From contig NZ_LT896716.1 of NCBI RefSeq assembly GCF_900187405.1, positions 3,534,753 through 3,598,752 of the forward strand: a stretch of 64,000 bases of DNA, given 5' to 3'. The notes under the pieces were generated by a model that saw nothing but the letters and a program-made list of their open reading frames with translations, had not been told where the DNA came from and ran no database searches. This document shows positions 53,717 through 64,000 of the stretch, one piece after another (the first letter of the stretch is position 1; every line of letters begins with the position of its first letter). Made by a program: the position numbers and the translations under genes. Source of the stretch: Geobacter sp. DSM 9736 (GTDB taxonomy: Bacteria > Desulfobacterota > Desulfuromonadia > Geobacterales > Geobacteraceae).

Positions 53717-55237
53717 ATGCTGTGCACGAAACTGATTGAAGCGACAGAACCCCTGGCAACAAGCGGAGTGGCGGACCGTGAAATAAGCGGCCTCAGCTAC
53801 GACTCCCGCACGGTACAGCCGGGGGATATGTTTTTCGCTCTGCGAGGAGCCGCCGCCGACGGTCACCGTTTCCTCGGTGCAGCGGTCGAGGCGGGTGCGG
53901 CTGTTCTTGTCGTAGAGGATGAGTCGTTGGTGCCGGCGGGTACACCGTATGTTAAGGTGGTCGACAGCCGTATGGCCATGGCCCGGGCAGCAGCCGAGTT
54001 TTACGGAAATCCCTCGCTGGGGTTGCCGCTGATCGGGATCACCGGGACCAACGGCAAGACGACCACCACCTACCTGGTCGAGGCAATCCTCGCTCATGCA
54101 GGTCTGGAAGCCGCGGTACTGGGCACCATCAGCTACAGGTTCCGCGACCTGAGCATCCCTGCACCACATACCACTCCGGAATCCGTGGATCTGCAAAAAA
54201 TCCTCCGTGACCTGGTCAACCGGGGAGCCGCCGCCGTAGTGATGGAAGTTTCATCCCACTCCCTCGAACAACGCAGGGTTGATGGATGCCGGTTCGATGT
54301 AGGGATATTCACCAATCTGACTCACGACCACCTGGATTACCACCACACCATGGAAGCCTATCTGGGGAGCAAGATACGACTTTTCTCGGAACTTTTGAAG
54401 GAGGACCGGGAGAAACCGCGCCGCAGGGGGGTGGTCAATGTCGACGACCCGTACGGACCCAGGTTTGCGAGGGGCGCGGCCTGTCCGGTCATTACCTACG
54501 GACTTCTCGGCGAGGCAGACGTAATCGCGAAGGATGTCCAGTTTTCGGTCAACGGCATCGCCGGTACTCTGGTGACTCCCCTCGGAAAAGCTCCATTCCG
54601 GTCACGGATGCTTGGCCGCTTCAACATGTACAACATCCTAGCCGCCGCCGCCGCCGGTATCGCTCTCGATCTGCCACTTCATGCGATTGTGGCGGGGATC
54701 GAGCAGCACAGAAGCGTTCCCGGCCGGCTCGAACGGGTAGAGAACGACCGGGGAGTGACGGTGCTCGTCGATTATGCGCATACCGGGGATGCACTGGAGA
54801 ACGTGCTGCGCACGGTGCGAGACGTGGCGCAGGGGCGCCTGATCACGGTCTTTGGTTGCGGTGGCGACCGGGACCGCACAAAGCGCCCCGTCATGGGAGA
54901 GGTTGCAGTCCGTTTCAGCGATCTCGCCGTTGTTACCTCCGATAATCCGCGCACCGAGCAACCCGCCGATATCATCGCCGACATTCGAGCCGGCATAGAG
55001 CCTCTCGGGGTGAGAGAGTACCGGCTTGAGGAGTTGTCCGCGGGGACTTTCGGAAAGGGTTTCATCGCAGTGGAATCGAGACGTGATGCGATAAAGCTGG
55101 CCATAAACCTCGCAAAGCCGGGTGATGTGGTCCTGCTGGCGGGAAAGGGGCACGAGGATTATCAGATAATCGGCACCGTGAAGCATCATTTCGATGACCG
55201 GGAAGAAGCGGCCGCGGCCTTCAGGGAATTGAGCTAG
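53717..55237 (+). CDS. murE: UDP-MurNAc-tripeptide synthetase (meso-DAP adding)
   Basis: 506 residues. ATP loop [14 protein letters not shown] near residue 110. The DNPR motif (SDNPRTEQP) near residue 413 marks meso-diaminopimelate as substrate. It adds the third residue to the UDP-MurNAc-dipeptide. murF follows after 74 bases. Confidence 0.97.
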   Translation: MLCTKLIEATEPLATSGVADREISGLSYDSRTVQPGDMFFALRGAAADGHRFLGAAVEAGAAVLVVEDESLVPAGTPYVKVVDSRMAMARAAAEFYGNPSLGLPLIGITGTNGKTTTTYLVEAILAHAGLEAAVLGTISYRFRDLSIPAPHTTPESVDLQKILRDLVNRGAAAVVMEVSSHSLEQRRVDGCRFDVGIFTNLTHDHLDYHHTMEAYLGSKIRLFSELLKEDREKPRRRGVVNVDDPYGPRFARGAACPVITYGLLGEADVIAKDVQFSVNGIAGTLVTPLGKAPFRSRMLGRFNMYNILAAAAAGIALDLPLHAIVAGIEQHRSVPGRLERVENDRGVTVLVDYAHTGDALENVLRTVRDVAQGRLITVFGCGGDRDRTKRPVMGEVAVRFSDLAVVTSDNPRTEQPADIIADIRAGIEPLGVREYRLEELSAGTFGKGFIAVESRRDAIKLAINLAKPGDVVLLAGKGHEDYQIIGTVKHHFDDREEAAAAFRELS

Positions 55238-55311
55238 GAGAGTCGGAAGAGTGGAGGGGAATGGACCTTCCGCCTCTCCCGTAAAGAGCCGAGAGATCTA
55301 TAGATACGATT

Positions 55312-56697
55312 ATGATGTTTACCATTGAAGAAATAGGTCGGGCAACCGGCGGAGTGGTCAGAGGGAATGGTCCTTCAGGTGTGGAAGGCGTATCGACCGA
55401 TTCCCGCTCGATCCATGCAGATGAGCTGTTCGTGCCCCTCAGAGGTGCCAACTTCGACGGGCACGATTATATACCCTCTGCTCTTGCCAAGGGCGTACGT
55501 GTCTTTCTTGCCGACAGCAGATGGGCAGAGCTGAATTCTCCTGATGAAGGATCTGTCTGCATCGTAGTCACCGACACACTGCGGGCGCTGGGGGATGTCG
55601 CGTCGTTTCATCGAAGCCGCTTCAGCATCCCTGTGGCAGGTGTCACGGGAAGCAACGGAAAGACCACTACCAAGGAGATGCTTGCGTCCATCCTTGTCCG
55701 CACCGGCAAAGGACTCAAGACCTCGGGAAATCTCAACAACCTGATCGGGTTGCCGCAGATGCTGTTGCGCCTCTCCGGTGAAGACCGGTGGGCGGTGATG
55801 GAAATGGGAATGAGCGAGCCGGGGGAAATCGATCGGCTTGCGGAAATCGCTTCTCCCCGGGTCGGAATCATTACCAACGCCTCCCCTGCGCATTTGGAGA
55901 CAATGGGCAGCATAGAGGCGGTCGCCGCTGCGAAGGGTGAGCTCTTCCGCAGGCTCCCTGCCGGGGGAGTCGCGGTGTACAATGCCGACGACGCACTCAT
56001 TTCAGCCCAGCCGTCTGCGCCGGGAGTCAGACGACTCTCCTTCGGCCTTTCGGGTGGTGATATCCGGGCAAGCGAGATACGTAACGAAGGCACTGCGGGA
56101 CAGAGCTTCAAGCTCCATGTGGAGGGCACCTCCTTTGCGGTAATGCTGCGGGCCTTCGGCAGACACAATGTCTATAACGCGGCAGCGGCGGCGGCAGGAG
56201 CATGGGCTCTCGACGTCGACCTGGACACGATCCGCGAGGGGCTTGAAGCGTTCTCACCTTTCGACAAGCGCTTCAACCTGGAAGAGGTGAATGGGATCAT
56301 CCTTATCGACGACAGTTATAATGCCAACCCTGCTTCCATGGAAGCGGCCCTCTTGACGGTGCGCGATCTGAACCGTCCTGGAAACGCCATTGCCGTCCTT
56401 GGAGACATGCTTGAACTTGGCCCGGGCTCCGGTGATGCCCACGAAGCTCTCGGACGCCTTGCAGCACAATGTGTCGATCGTCTGTTTGTCACGGGTGCAA
56501 TGGCGGAAAGAGTCGAGGCAGGAGCGAAGCAGGAGGGAATGGCTCCGGACAGGATCCTGAGGGCTGCGGATCGCAACACGATTTTCGAGGAGCTTTGCCG
56601 CGTGCTGCGCAGGGGAGACCTTGTACTCGTAAAGGGATCGAGGGGAATGCGGATGGATGAGATAGCCTCGAAGCTTCGAACAACGGAGGTGAACTGA
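55312..56697 (+). CDS. murF: UDP-MurNAc-pentapeptide synthetase
   Basis: 461 residues. ATP loop [14 protein letters not shown] near residue 110; C-terminal [12 protein letters not shown] is a MurF hallmark. It adds D-Ala-D-Ala, made by Ddl at the end of the window. The stop shares one base with the mraY start (TGATG). Confidence 0.97.
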   Translation: MMFTIEEIGRATGGVVRGNGPSGVEGVSTDSRSIHADELFVPLRGANFDGHDYIPSALAKGVRVFLADSRWAELNSPDEGSVCIVVTDTLRALGDVASFHRSRFSIPVAGVTGSNGKTTTKEMLASILVRTGKGLKTSGNLNNLIGLPQMLLRLSGEDRWAVMEMGMSEPGEIDRLAEIASPRVGIITNASPAHLETMGSIEAVAAAKGELFRRLPAGGVAVYNADDALISAQPSAPGVRRLSFGLSGGDIRASEIRNEGTAGQSFKLHVEGTSFAVMLRAFGRHNVYNAAAAAAGAWALDVDLDTIREGLEAFSPFDKRFNLEEVNGIILIDDSYNANPASMEAALLTVRDLNRPGNAIAVLGDMLELGPGSGDAHEALGRLAAQCVDRLFVTGAMAERVEAGAKQEGMAPDRILRAADRNTIFEELCRVLRRGDLVLVKGSRGMRMDEIASKLRTTEVN

Positions 56698-57773
56698 TGC
56701 TTTACCATCTCCTCTACCCCCTCGCAAGCGACGTCAGGTTCCTCAACGTCTTCAAGTACCTGACGTTCAGGACCATCTATTCGATGATCACCGCCCTCAT
56801 TGTCTGCTTCCTGGTAGGACCATGGATCATCCGGAAGCTGGAAGGTCTTCAGGCCCGCCAGGTCATCCGCACGGACGGACCGGAGTCTCACCTGAAGAAG
56901 GCCGGAACGCCGACAATGGGGGGAGTGATGATCCTTGCGGCAATCATCATTCCAACACTGCTTTGGGCCGATCTCACCAACCGTTTCGTCTGGCTTACCC
57001 TCGTTATAATCGCGGGATACGGCGCCATAGGATTCGTGGACGATTACAAGAAGGTGGTGGAAAAGAATCCGAAAGGACTCTCTCCCCGGCAGAAGATGTT
57101 CTGGCAGACCTTCCTGGCGCTGGGGGTTGCAACGTACCTTTTTTTCACTCCGGGGTTCTCTACGGAACTTTACTTCCCGTTCTTCAAGCGTCTTCATCCG
57201 GAGCTGTGGATATTCTTCATTCCATTTGCCGCTCTGGTCATCGTCGGTGCCAGCAATGCCGTCAACCTCACCGACGGCCTCGACGGCCTGGCAATAGGAC
57301 CTGTAGCCATCAACGCGGGCACATTCATACTCTTCACCTACATTGCCGGAAACGCCAAATATTCCTCGTATCTGCAGATACCCTATGTGCCGGGCAGCGG
57401 TGAACTCGCCATCGTATGCGGCGCAATGGTGGGAGCCGGCCTCGGTTTTCTCTGGTACAACTCCTATCCGGCCGAGGTATTCATGGGCGACGTCGGCTCC
57501 CTCTCGCTGGGTGGCGCTCTCGGCATCCTTTCGGTCATCACGAAACAGGAGTTCCTGCTGGTTATCGTCGGCGGTGTCTTCGTAATAGAGGCGCTATCGG
57601 TGATATTCCAGGTCGGCTCGTACAAGTACCGCGGCAAGCGGATATTCAGAATGGCTCCCATACACCACCATTTCGAGCTGAAGGGGGTAGCGGAGCCGAA
57701 GATCATCGTCCGCTTCTGGATCATAACCATAATCCTTGCCCTTGTAGCTATTTCGACGTTGAAAATGCGGTAG
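56697..57773 (+). CDS. mraY: Phospho-MurNAc-pentapeptide translocase
   Basis: 358-residue membrane protein with about ten helices, forming lipid I. Family motifs: [31 protein letters not shown] (catalytic Asp pair), [10 protein letters not shown] and HHHFE ([11 protein letters not shown]). It ends just before a repeat-rich gap. Confidence 0.97.
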   Translation: MLYHLLYPLASDVRFLNVFKYLTFRTIYSMITALIVCFLVGPWIIRKLEGLQARQVIRTDGPESHLKKAGTPTMGGVMILAAIIIPTLLWADLTNRFVWLTLVIIAGYGAIGFVDDYKKVVEKNPKGLSPRQKMFWQTFLALGVATYLFFTPGFSTELYFPFFKRLHPELWIFFIPFAALVIVGASNAVNLTDGLDGLAIGPVAINAGTFILFTYIAGNAKYSSYLQIPYVPGSGELAIVCGAMVGAGLGFLWYNSYPAEVFMGDVGSLSLGGALGILSVITKQEFLLVIVGGVFVIEALSVIFQVGSYKYRGKRIFRMAPIHHHFELKGVAEPKIIVRFWIITIILALVAISTLKMR

Positions 57774-57778
57774 TTAGC

Positions 57779-57880
57779 CACAGAGACACAGAGACGCAGA
57801 GGATAAACAAAGCTGGACCCCGGACAGATGACGGAGAAGGCAGGATAGACGGTAGGATTTGGTTGCTCTGTGTCTCCCTG
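57779..57880. repeat. CACAGAGA-type intergenic repeat (mraY-murD)
   Basis: A left part CCACAGAGACACAGAGACGCAG starts six bases after the mraY stop codon; a right part CTCTGTGTCTC (57866-57876) is the exact complement of GAGACACAGAG (57783-57793). About 70 bases lie between. Repeats of this CCACAGAGACACAGAG kind are widespread in bacterial genomes. No coding function. Confidence 0.65.
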
Positions 57881-57915
57881 TCCAGATCTTGGTGGCAGAT
57901 ATCGAAGGTGCTCAT

Positions 57916-59274
57916 ATGACAATGAATCTCAAAGATAAAACGGTACTTGTAGTCGGTCTCGCCCGCACCGGGGTGGCAGTGGCGCGGTTTCTCGTTTCCC
58001 AGGGGGCCAGGGTCATAGTGACCGACATGAAGGATGAGACGGCTCTCGCACAATGCATGCAGGAGCTGGCAGGGCTCGATATCGATTATCAGCTCGGCCG
58101 CCATGACAGGCACACTTTTCTGATGGCCGACCTCATCGTTGTAAGCCCTGGTGTGCCGATGGACATTGCACCGCTTCAGAGAGCCAGGGCGCAGGGGCGG
58201 GAGATCATCAGCGAGATCGAGCTGGCAAGTGCCTTCATTTCAGCTCCCATGGTCGCCATTACCGGAACCAACGGGAAGACCACCACTACCACTCTGACAG
58301 GCGAAATATTCAGACACTGCGGCTTTCCGACCTTCGTAGGGGGAAATATCGATCCCCCCCTGATAGAGCTCCTCACTTCCGCCGAGGCGGTGGAGAGGGT
58401 CGTTGTCGAGCTGAGTTCTTTCCAGCTGGAAGCAATAAAGTCATTCCACCCGCGTGTCTCAGTGCTCCTCAACATCACAGAGGACCACCTTGACCGGTAT
58501 GAGACATTTCGCGATTACATCGACGCAAAGATGCACATCTTCGACAACCAGTCGGAGGAGGACTTCGCGGTGCTCAACATCGATGACCCCCTGGTGAAGG
58601 CAGAACAGGGGAAGATTCGGGCGACGGTGGTCCCCATGAGCCGGCTGCAGGTCCTGGAGCAGGGTATATGGCATCGTGACGGCGTGATCACGTTCCGCTG
58701 GCAGGGGCGTGAGGAGACCTTCCCAACCGCCGGGTTCAAGCTGCAGGGGGTGCACAACATCGACAACATCATGGCTGCCCTCGCATCTACTCTTCTCATG
58801 GGATGCCCTGCGGATCGAGCCCTCGCGGCAGTCAACGCTTTCAAGGGTCTTCCCCACCGGATGGAGCATGTCGCCACCGTCAACGGCATTCCCTACTATG
58901 ACGACAGCAAGGGAACCAACGTCGGGAGCGTTGTGAAGTCACTGGAGAGCTTCCCCGGAAAGGTGACCCTGATAGCCGGGGGTAAAGACAAAGGGGGAGA
59001 ATATGCGCCCCTGGCCGATCTCGTGCGGGAGCGGGTCAGCCATCTGATCCTGCTCGGGGAGGCGAAGGAGCGGATACGGAAGGAATTGGGAAACCTCACC
59101 GACACGCACCTCGTCGGAAGTCTCGAAGAAGCGGTGAAGCTCGCGCATAGGCTGACCGAGCCGGGTGGGGTGGTGCTCCTCTCCCCGGCATGTTCCAGCT
59201 TCGACATGTTCAGCAGCTACAAGGAGCGCGGCGATCGATTCAAGGCGATTGCCTGTGCACTGGCGGAGAAATGA
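57916..59274 (+). CDS. murD: UDP-MurNAc-L-alanine:D-glutamate ligase
   Basis: 452 residues. The start [20 protein letters not shown] and ATP loop [12 protein letters not shown] near residue 113 identify MurD. ATG at 57916 follows GAAGGTG; the longer frame has no support. It overlaps ftsW by four bases (ATGA). Confidence 0.96.
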   Translation: MTMNLKDKTVLVVGLARTGVAVARFLVSQGARVIVTDMKDETALAQCMQELAGLDIDYQLGRHDRHTFLMADLIVVSPGVPMDIAPLQRARAQGREIISEIELASAFISAPMVAITGTNGKTTTTTLTGEIFRHCGFPTFVGGNIDPPLIELLTSAEAVERVVVELSSFQLEAIKSFHPRVSVLLNITEDHLDRYETFRDYIDAKMHIFDNQSEEDFAVLNIDDPLVKAEQGKIRATVVPMSRLQVLEQGIWHRDGVITFRWQGREETFPTAGFKLQGVHNIDNIMAALASTLLMGCPADRALAAVNAFKGLPHRMEHVATVNGIPYYDDSKGTNVGSVVKSLESFPGKVTLIAGGKDKGGEYAPLADLVRERVSHLILLGEAKERIRKELGNLTDTHLVGSLEEAVKLAHRLTEPGGVVLLSPACSSFDMFSSYKERGDRFKAIACALAEK

Positions 59275-60377
59275 TAAAGCAGCTCGACCGGTACGACATG
59301 ATCATCCTCATGATGGCGGTGGCACTCACCTGCTTCGGTGTGGTGATGGTCTACTCGGCCTCCTCGGTCATGGCTGCCAAAAAGTATCACGATGGATTCT
59401 ACTTTCTGAAGCGGCAGGGTATATACGTCCTGCTCGGTTTCACCGCCATGTACGTCGCCATGTTCATTGACTATGAAACGTGGCGGCGCTGGGCGGTTCC
59501 GCTCCTTCTTGTCTGTCTAGGGCTGCTGCTGCTGGTCTTCATTCCCGGGATCGGCGGCACGGCAAAGGGGGCATCGCGCTGGATAAGGCTCCCGGGCTTC
59601 AACTTCCAGCCTTCGGAGATGGCAAAGGTAGTTCTGATCATGTACATGGCCTACTCCCTCGACAAGAAGCAGGAGAAAATGAAGTTTTTCTCCACCGGGT
59701 TTCTGCCGTACATGGTGCTGTTGACGGTGCTGCTCGGAATTCTGCTCAAACAGCACGACCTGGGTGCCGCCGTGACCCTCTGGGCAGTGGCCTTCGCGAT
59801 GCTCTTCGTGGCGGGCGCCAGGATACAGTACTTCCTGTCGGTGGTAATGCTTGCGTTGCCTATCCTCGTCTACGTTGTCATGTTCGAACCGTACAGGCTG
59901 CGGCGTATCACCGCATGGAGGAATCCGTGGGCGGATCCTACCGATTCCGGATTCCAGATCATCCAGTCCTGGCTCGCGTTCGGAAATGGCGGCATATTCG
60001 GCCAGGGGCTCGGTGAAGGGAAGCAGAAGCTTTTCTATCTCCCTGAGGCTCACACGGACTTCATCCTGTCGGTGGTGGGTGAGGAACTCGGTTTCATCGG
60101 GGTGATGGTGATAGCAGGAATGTTTTTCCTCCTGGTACAGCGGAGCATACGCGTTGCACTCACCTCTCCGGATGACTTCGGCAGATATCTGGCGTTCGGA
60201 ATCGCCACTCTCATCGGAATCGAGGCCTTCGTGAACATAAGTGTCGTAACGGGACTTCTGCCGACAAAGGGGCTTGCGCTTCCCTTCATCAGTTACGGAG
60301 GGAGCTCATTGATCATCAGCCTGTTCGCCATCGGCATTTTGCTCAACATTTCGAGCAAAGCAAGGAGCGGCTCATGA
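59271..60377 (+). CDS. ftsW: SEDS-family peptidoglycan glycosyltransferase FtsW
   Basis: 368-residue membrane protein of the SEDS family with about ten helices, polymerising lipid II at the septum with FtsI. Motifs: [30 protein letters not shown] and the C-terminal [10 protein letters not shown]. Four-base overlaps with murD and murG. Confidence 0.97.
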   Translation: MIKQLDRYDMIILMMAVALTCFGVVMVYSASSVMAAKKYHDGFYFLKRQGIYVLLGFTAMYVAMFIDYETWRRWAVPLLLVCLGLLLLVFIPGIGGTAKGASRWIRLPGFNFQPSEMAKVVLIMYMAYSLDKKQEKMKFFSTGFLPYMVLLTVLLGILLKQHDLGAAVTLWAVAFAMLFVAGARIQYFLSVVMLALPILVYVVMFEPYRLRRITAWRNPWADPTDSGFQIIQSWLAFGNGGIFGQGLGEGKQKLFYLPEAHTDFILSVVGEELGFIGVMVIAGMFFLLVQRSIRVALTSPDDFGRYLAFGIATLIGIEAFVNISVVTGLLPTKGLALPFISYGGSSLIISLFAIGILLNISSKARSGS

Positions 60378-61468
60378 GGCTCTTGATAGCAGGTGGAGGG
60401 ACAGGGGGGCATCTATTTCCCGGCATAGCAGTGGCGGAAGAATTTCTCGCCCGCAACCAGGAAAATGAAGTCCTCTTTGTGGGGACCGAGCAGGGTATCG
60501 AGGCTCGGCTTCTCCCCCGGCTCGGTTTCAGCCTGCGTTGCATCACTGCCGCAGGAATTCGTTACAAGGGCACCTTGTCACAGATCAAGGGAGTGGCGAT
60601 GCTGCTTTACGGCTACTCCGAATCGCGCAAGATCCTGCGCGAGTTCCGTCCGGATGTGGTTCTGGGGGTGGGGGGATACGCGTCGGGGCCTGTGGTGCTT
60701 GCGGCAAGAGGGCTTCTCATCCGGCGCTTCATTCACGAGCAGAACGCCATACCGGGGCTCACCAACAAGGTCCTGTCCCGTTTTGCGGAGCGTGTATTCG
60801 TCTCCCTTGACGGCTCGGAAAAGTTCTTCCCCAAAGATACAACACTGCTGACTGGAAATCCGGTGCGCAAGGAGATTCGTGCGGAGCTGGCTGCAGGCTC
60901 GGTGGCGGAGGAAGCACCTACCGGGAAGAAGCCTTTCCGCCTCCTCATATTTGGTGGAAGCGCCGGAGCTCACAGCATAAATCTGGCTGTTGCCGCCGCT
61001 CTGCCGATTCTTGCGCCGGTTTCCGAGAGTCTTCTCATAACGCACCAGACGGGTGAAAAGGATCTGGCCGAGGTACGGGAGGCGCACGAGCGGGCAGGGT
61101 TCAAAACGACGGTGGTCCCGTTCATAGACGATATGGCTGCAGCATACCGCGATGCCGACCTGGTGATATGCAGGGCGGGGGCGACTACCGTTGCCGAGGT
61201 TGCCATAAGCGGAAAACCCTGCATTTTCATCCCGTTCCCGCATGCAGTGGACGATCACCAGCGGCTCAATGCAGAGGCACTCCTGAAGAAGCAGGCCGGA
61301 TATATGCTCCTGGAGCGAGAGCTCTCGGGGGAGAGTCTGGCAGGACTGATCAGGGAGCTTATGGCAGACCCTGAACAGCTCAGGCGGACCGGCCAAAATG
61401 CCAGAAGTCTCGCACGTCCGGACGCGGCGAAGGTTATTGTGGATGAGATGCTGAAAAATGCAGGTTGA
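60374..61468 (+). CDS. murG: UDP-GlcNAc:lipid I GlcNAc transferase
   Basis: 364-residue GT-B fold enzyme making lipid II. The glycine-rich loop IAGGGTGGHLFPGIAVAEE at the start and VICRAGATTVAEVAISGKP near residue 260 are typical. Its stop codon lies in the left part of a repeat hairpin like the one after hisA. Confidence 0.97.
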   Translation: MRLLIAGGGTGGHLFPGIAVAEEFLARNQENEVLFVGTEQGIEARLLPRLGFSLRCITAAGIRYKGTLSQIKGVAMLLYGYSESRKILREFRPDVVLGVGGYASGPVVLAARGLLIRRFIHEQNAIPGLTNKVLSRFAERVFVSLDGSEKFFPKDTTLLTGNPVRKEIRAELAAGSVAEEAPTGKKPFRLLIFGGSAGAHSINLAVAAALPILAPVSESLLITHQTGEKDLAEVREAHERAGFKTTVVPFIDDMAAAYRDADLVICRAGATTVAEVAISGKPCIFIPFPHAVDDHQRLNAEALLKKQAGYMLLERELSGESLAGLIRELMADPEQLRRTGQNARSLARPDAAKVIVDEMLKNAG

Positions 61469-61517
61469 GGTCCAGGTTAAGGTTAAGGAAGTACTCAACC
61501 TCAACCTTAAACTGTGA
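61461..61517. repeat. Intergenic hairpin of purine-rich repeats, copy 2 (murG-murC)
   Basis: GGTTGAGG/GGTTAAGG units on the left (61461-61488) face CCTCAACC/CCTTAA units on the right (61494-61514), pairing in more than one register. Like copy 1 it begins CAGGT at the final codons of the upstream gene and ends CTGTGA. Confidence 0.7.
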
Positions 61518-61556
61518 GCGAAGCGAACGTAAATCTGGCGACCGAAGGGAGCCTTT

Positions 61557-62939
61557 ATGTACGGCAAAATCGAAAAAATACACTTCGTCGGGATAGGCGG
61601 CATCGGCATGAGCGGGATTGCGGAGGTGCTCCTGAACCTCGGCTACAAGGTCTCCGGTTCGGATCTGCGTGGCTCCGACATTACCGAGCGCCTCGCTTCT
61701 CTGGGGGGGGAAATCTACATCGGCCACAGAATGGAAAACCTCGCCAATGTCGATGTGGTTGTGATCTCTTCTGCAGTGCATGAGGAGAACCCTGAGGTGG
61801 TCGAGGCCAGGGCGCGGCTGATACCCGTAATACCGCGGGCGGAAATGCTCGCCGAACTGATGCGCATGAAGTACGGCATCGCCATTGCCGGCACCCACGG
61901 AAAGACGACCACCACCTCCATGGTGGCGACAATACTTACCCACGGAGGCATCGATCCGACAATTGTCATCGGCGGGAAGCTGAACACGCTGGGAACCAAC
62001 GCTAAACTCGGGCAGGGAAAGTTTCTCGTCGCAGAGGCGGACGAGTCGGATGGTTCCTTCCTCAGGCTCTCCCCAACCATCGCCGTCGTTACCAACATCG
62101 ATGCCGATCACCTCGATTTCTACAAAGGGGGGATCGAGGAGATAAAGGATACGTTCGTCGACTTCATCAACAAGGTTCCATTCTACGGGATGGCAGTCCT
62201 CTGCCTCGATGACAGGAACATAGCGACGGTCATTCCGCGGGTCAAGAAACGGTTCGTAACCTACGGCATGTCGTCCCAGGCCGACCTTAGAGCGACCCAT
62301 ATCAGGCTCGAAGGTGGGACCACCAGCTTTACTGCTCACTACAAGGGTTACCGTATGGGGGACATCTCCTTCCGGATGCCCGGCGTTCACAATGTTCTCA
62401 ACGCCCTCGCCTGTACGGCGGTAGCTATGGAACTGGACGTCCCCTTCCCGCTGATTCAGGAGGGCTTTGCGAAGTTCGGAGGAGTGGGACGCAGGTTCCA
62501 GGTAAAGGGGGAGCCTGACGGGATCATGATCGTTGACGACTACGGTCATCACCCGGTGGAGATCCGGGCGACTCTGGCAGCCGCCAAACGCGGTTGGCCC
62601 GAGCGGCGGCTGGTCGTGGCATTCCAGCCGCACCGGTATACGCGGACGCACGAACTCTTCAACGATTTCGTGAAGTGTTTTTACGATGCCGACGTGCTCG
62701 TGCTGACCGACATCTATGCTGCCGGAGAACCTCCCATCGAGGGGGTGAGCAGCGAGAGCCTGGTCACTACAATCCGCCAGCACGGCCAGCGTGACGTCAC
62801 CTATATCGCCGACAGGGAGGAGCTTCCGGAGTATTTCGCGGGTGTCGTGAAGCCGGGAGACATATTCCTTACCCTGGGCGCGGGGAACATATGGCAGACG
62901 GGCGAGGCGCTCCTGGAGCGCCTTCAGGGAGCGCAGTGA
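61557..62939 (+). CDS. murC: UDP-N-acetylmuramate-L-alanine ligase
   Basis: 460 residues. The start [18 protein letters not shown] and ATP loop [12 protein letters not shown] near residue 107 are diagnostic. Adds the first residue of the stem peptide. It overlaps murB by four bases (GTGA). Confidence 0.97.
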   Translation: MYGKIEKIHFVGIGGIGMSGIAEVLLNLGYKVSGSDLRGSDITERLASLGGEIYIGHRMENLANVDVVVISSAVHEENPEVVEARARLIPVIPRAEMLAELMRMKYGIAIAGTHGKTTTTSMVATILTHGGIDPTIVIGGKLNTLGTNAKLGQGKFLVAEADESDGSFLRLSPTIAVVTNIDADHLDFYKGGIEEIKDTFVDFINKVPFYGMAVLCLDDRNIATVIPRVKKRFVTYGMSSQADLRATHIRLEGGTTSFTAHYKGYRMGDISFRMPGVHNVLNALACTAVAMELDVPFPLIQEGFAKFGGVGRRFQVKGEPDGIMIVDDYGHHPVEIRATLAAAKRGWPERRLVVAFQPHRYTRTHELFNDFVKCFYDADVLVLTDIYAAGEPPIEGVSSESLVTTIRQHGQRDVTYIADREELPEYFAGVVKPGDIFLTLGAGNIWQTGEALLERLQGAQ

Positions 62940-63838
62940 CGAGCGAGCTTGAGCGGGAGCTTCGGAGGGAGTTCCGGGGAGAGCTCCTGGCCGGCGAGTC
63001 TCTCGCCCGGCATACTTCGCTGAAGGTCGGAGGGCCGGCCGATCTCTTCGCCATTCCGGCTGACGAGGCAGACCTCCTCATCCTGATGGCTTTCATATCC
63101 GCCGCAGGGAAAGCCTACTTCGTGATCGGCGGCGGCTATAACCTCCTTGTACGGGATGGAGGTTTTCCCGGGGTGGTCATATCGCTCAGGAAACTGGATC
63201 GCCTCGAATATCTGAAGGATGGCTGCATCACGGCCGGAGCTGGAGTCGGCAACCTGCCGCTGGCCCGTTTTGCTGAGCAGCATAAAAGGACGGGACTAGA
63301 ATTCATCAGCGGCATCCCGGGAACGGTTGGCGGCGCTCTGGCGGTAAATGCCGGCGCCCATGACGCGGCGCTCCTGGACCGGGTAGTAACCTTGACCACG
63401 CTCCTTGACAGGAAAAAAAGAGTAAGGGCACGGGCCGAACTGGAATACGGCTATCGCTTTCTCAGCCTCGAACCGGGAGAGATCATACTCGGGGCCAATT
63501 TCCACGCTCCGGAAGGAAAGAGGGAAGAGATCAGGGAGCGTATGTCGGCATGCCAGGCCCATCGGCGGTCCGCTCAGGCGGTAACACTTCCAAACGCGGG
63601 CTCCTTTTTCAAGAACCCCACAGGAATGCAGGCCTGGCGTCTGATTGACCAAGCCGGATTGCGGGGGGCGAAGGTTGGGGGGGCTCAGGTCTCGGAAGCA
63701 CATGCCAATTTCCTGGTGAATGCAGGCGGAGCAACGGCGGCTGACTTTATCCAACTGGCAGCGCTGATCAAGGAGAGAGTAAAAGCGCTGCTGGGGGTAG
63801 AACTTGAAGAGGAAGTGCGGATCGTAGGAACTGATTGA
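62936..63838 (+). CDS. murB: UDP-N-acetylenolpyruvoylglucosamine reductase
   Basis: FAD enzyme of 300 residues reducing enolpyruvyl-UDP-GlcNAc made by MurA. The FAD stretch [32 protein letters not shown] and the proton-donor Ser in NAGSFFKNP are present, as in type II MurB. GTG start at 62936 overlapping murC. Confidence 0.96.
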   Translation: MTSELERELRREFRGELLAGESLARHTSLKVGGPADLFAIPADEADLLILMAFISAAGKAYFVIGGGYNLLVRDGGFPGVVISLRKLDRLEYLKDGCITAGAGVGNLPLARFAEQHKRTGLEFISGIPGTVGGALAVNAGAHDAALLDRVVTLTTLLDRKKRVRARAELEYGYRFLSLEPGEIILGANFHAPEGKREEIRERMSACQAHRRSAQAVTLPNAGSFFKNPTGMQAWRLIDQAGLRGAKVGGAQVSEAHANFLVNAGGATAADFIQLAALIKERVKALLGVELEEEVRIVGTD

Positions 63839-63866
63839 GAAAGTCTGCGTGCGGAGGAGCACGATT

Positions 63867-64000
63867 ATGGGCAAGGAATACATGAAAGAGAAGAAAATCG
63901 GAGTGCTGATGGGGGGGCTGTCGGCGGAGCGGGAAGTGTCGCTGAAGAGCGGAGCCGCCGTTCACAAAGCCCTCATCGCCCGGGGCTACGACGCCGTCGC
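63867..64000 (+). CDS. ddl: D-alanine-D-alanine ligase (3' truncated by window edge)
   Basis: First 44 codons only. [20 protein letters not shown] is the usual Ddl start. It forms D-Ala-D-Ala, the substrate of MurF. GGAGG lies before the ATG at 63867. The rest lies beyond the window. Confidence 0.9.
   Translation, partial: MGKEYMKEKKIGVLMGGLSAEREVSLKSGAAVHKALIARGYDAV

Noticed and set aside
61434-62783. 449-residue minus-strand frame over murC
   Set aside because: Antisense shadow; murC is certain and fills the region.
1-64000. CRISPR array, prophage, integrative element or defence island
   Set aside because: No regular direct-repeat array, integrase, phage or restriction genes were seen; the region is core chromosome.

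Overview
The window is a contiguous, gene-dense piece of a Gram-negative bacterial chromosome with high G+C at third codon positions. Gene content points to Geobacter or a close relative (Desulfuromonadota). Pointers include the order rho-rpmE-thyX-DUF1385-prfA-prmC-murA-hisGDC, rpsU-yqeY followed by cvpA-dnaG-rpoD, a two-subunit glycine decarboxylase, a MurE with the meso-diaminopimelate DNPR motif, a PASTA-bearing FtsI, and dispersed intergenic repeats. This assignment is inference from gene order and protein character; no database search was made.

Layout. 1-7.3 kb: end of a thiolase, then the glycine cleavage system gcvT-gcvH-gcvPA-gcvPB, followed by a lipoate pair (LipM-like octanoyltransferase and lipA) that can make the GcvH cofactor. 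7.3-13.5 kb, minus strand: lipoprotein, MFS transporter, pgeF, rluD, a small protein and a lipid-anchored HtrA protease. 13.6-18.8 kb: XRE-cupin regulator, PilZ protein, small hypotheticals, SDR, elbB, an outer-membrane barrel protein and a small membrane protein. 18.9-22.8 kb: a pterin/folate cluster (phhB, flavoprotein, folE, pteridine-reductase-like SDR, folB, folK). 22.7-24.8 kb, minus strand: Tat-type hemerythrin protein, NRDE protein, Sel1-repeat protein.

24.9-38.6 kb: a long plus-strand run of information-processing genes (rho, rpmE, thyX, DUF1385, prfA, prmC), murA, and the histidine genes hisG-D-C-B-H-A-F-E. 38.6-43.6 kb: rpsU, yqeY, cvpA, dnaG, rpoD. 43.6-49.7 kb: ybaK, a sirtuin, an rRNA methyltransferase, a CAU-anticodon tRNA, a Nif3-family gene, a coiled-coil zinc-ribbon protein, RNase P RNA, a cysteine-cluster protein and a hypothetical. 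49.8-64 kb: the division and cell wall (dcw) cluster mraZ-rsmH-ftsL-ftsI-murE-murF-mraY-murD-ftsW-murG-murC-murB-ddl, with a strong promoter and a four-repeat MraZ-type operator; ddl runs off the end.

Most of the window is well-known core machinery. I found no phage, plasmid, CRISPR, toxin-antitoxin or defence locus and no convincing new multi-gene system. The least explained material is between genes: two diverged copies of a ~140-bp element with terminal inverted repeats (9.6 and 26.4 kb), two hairpins built from short purine-rich repeats starting on stop codons (37.4 and 61.5 kb), a CACAGAGA-type repeat between mraY and murD, and a 19-bp inverted repeat at 18.0 kb.
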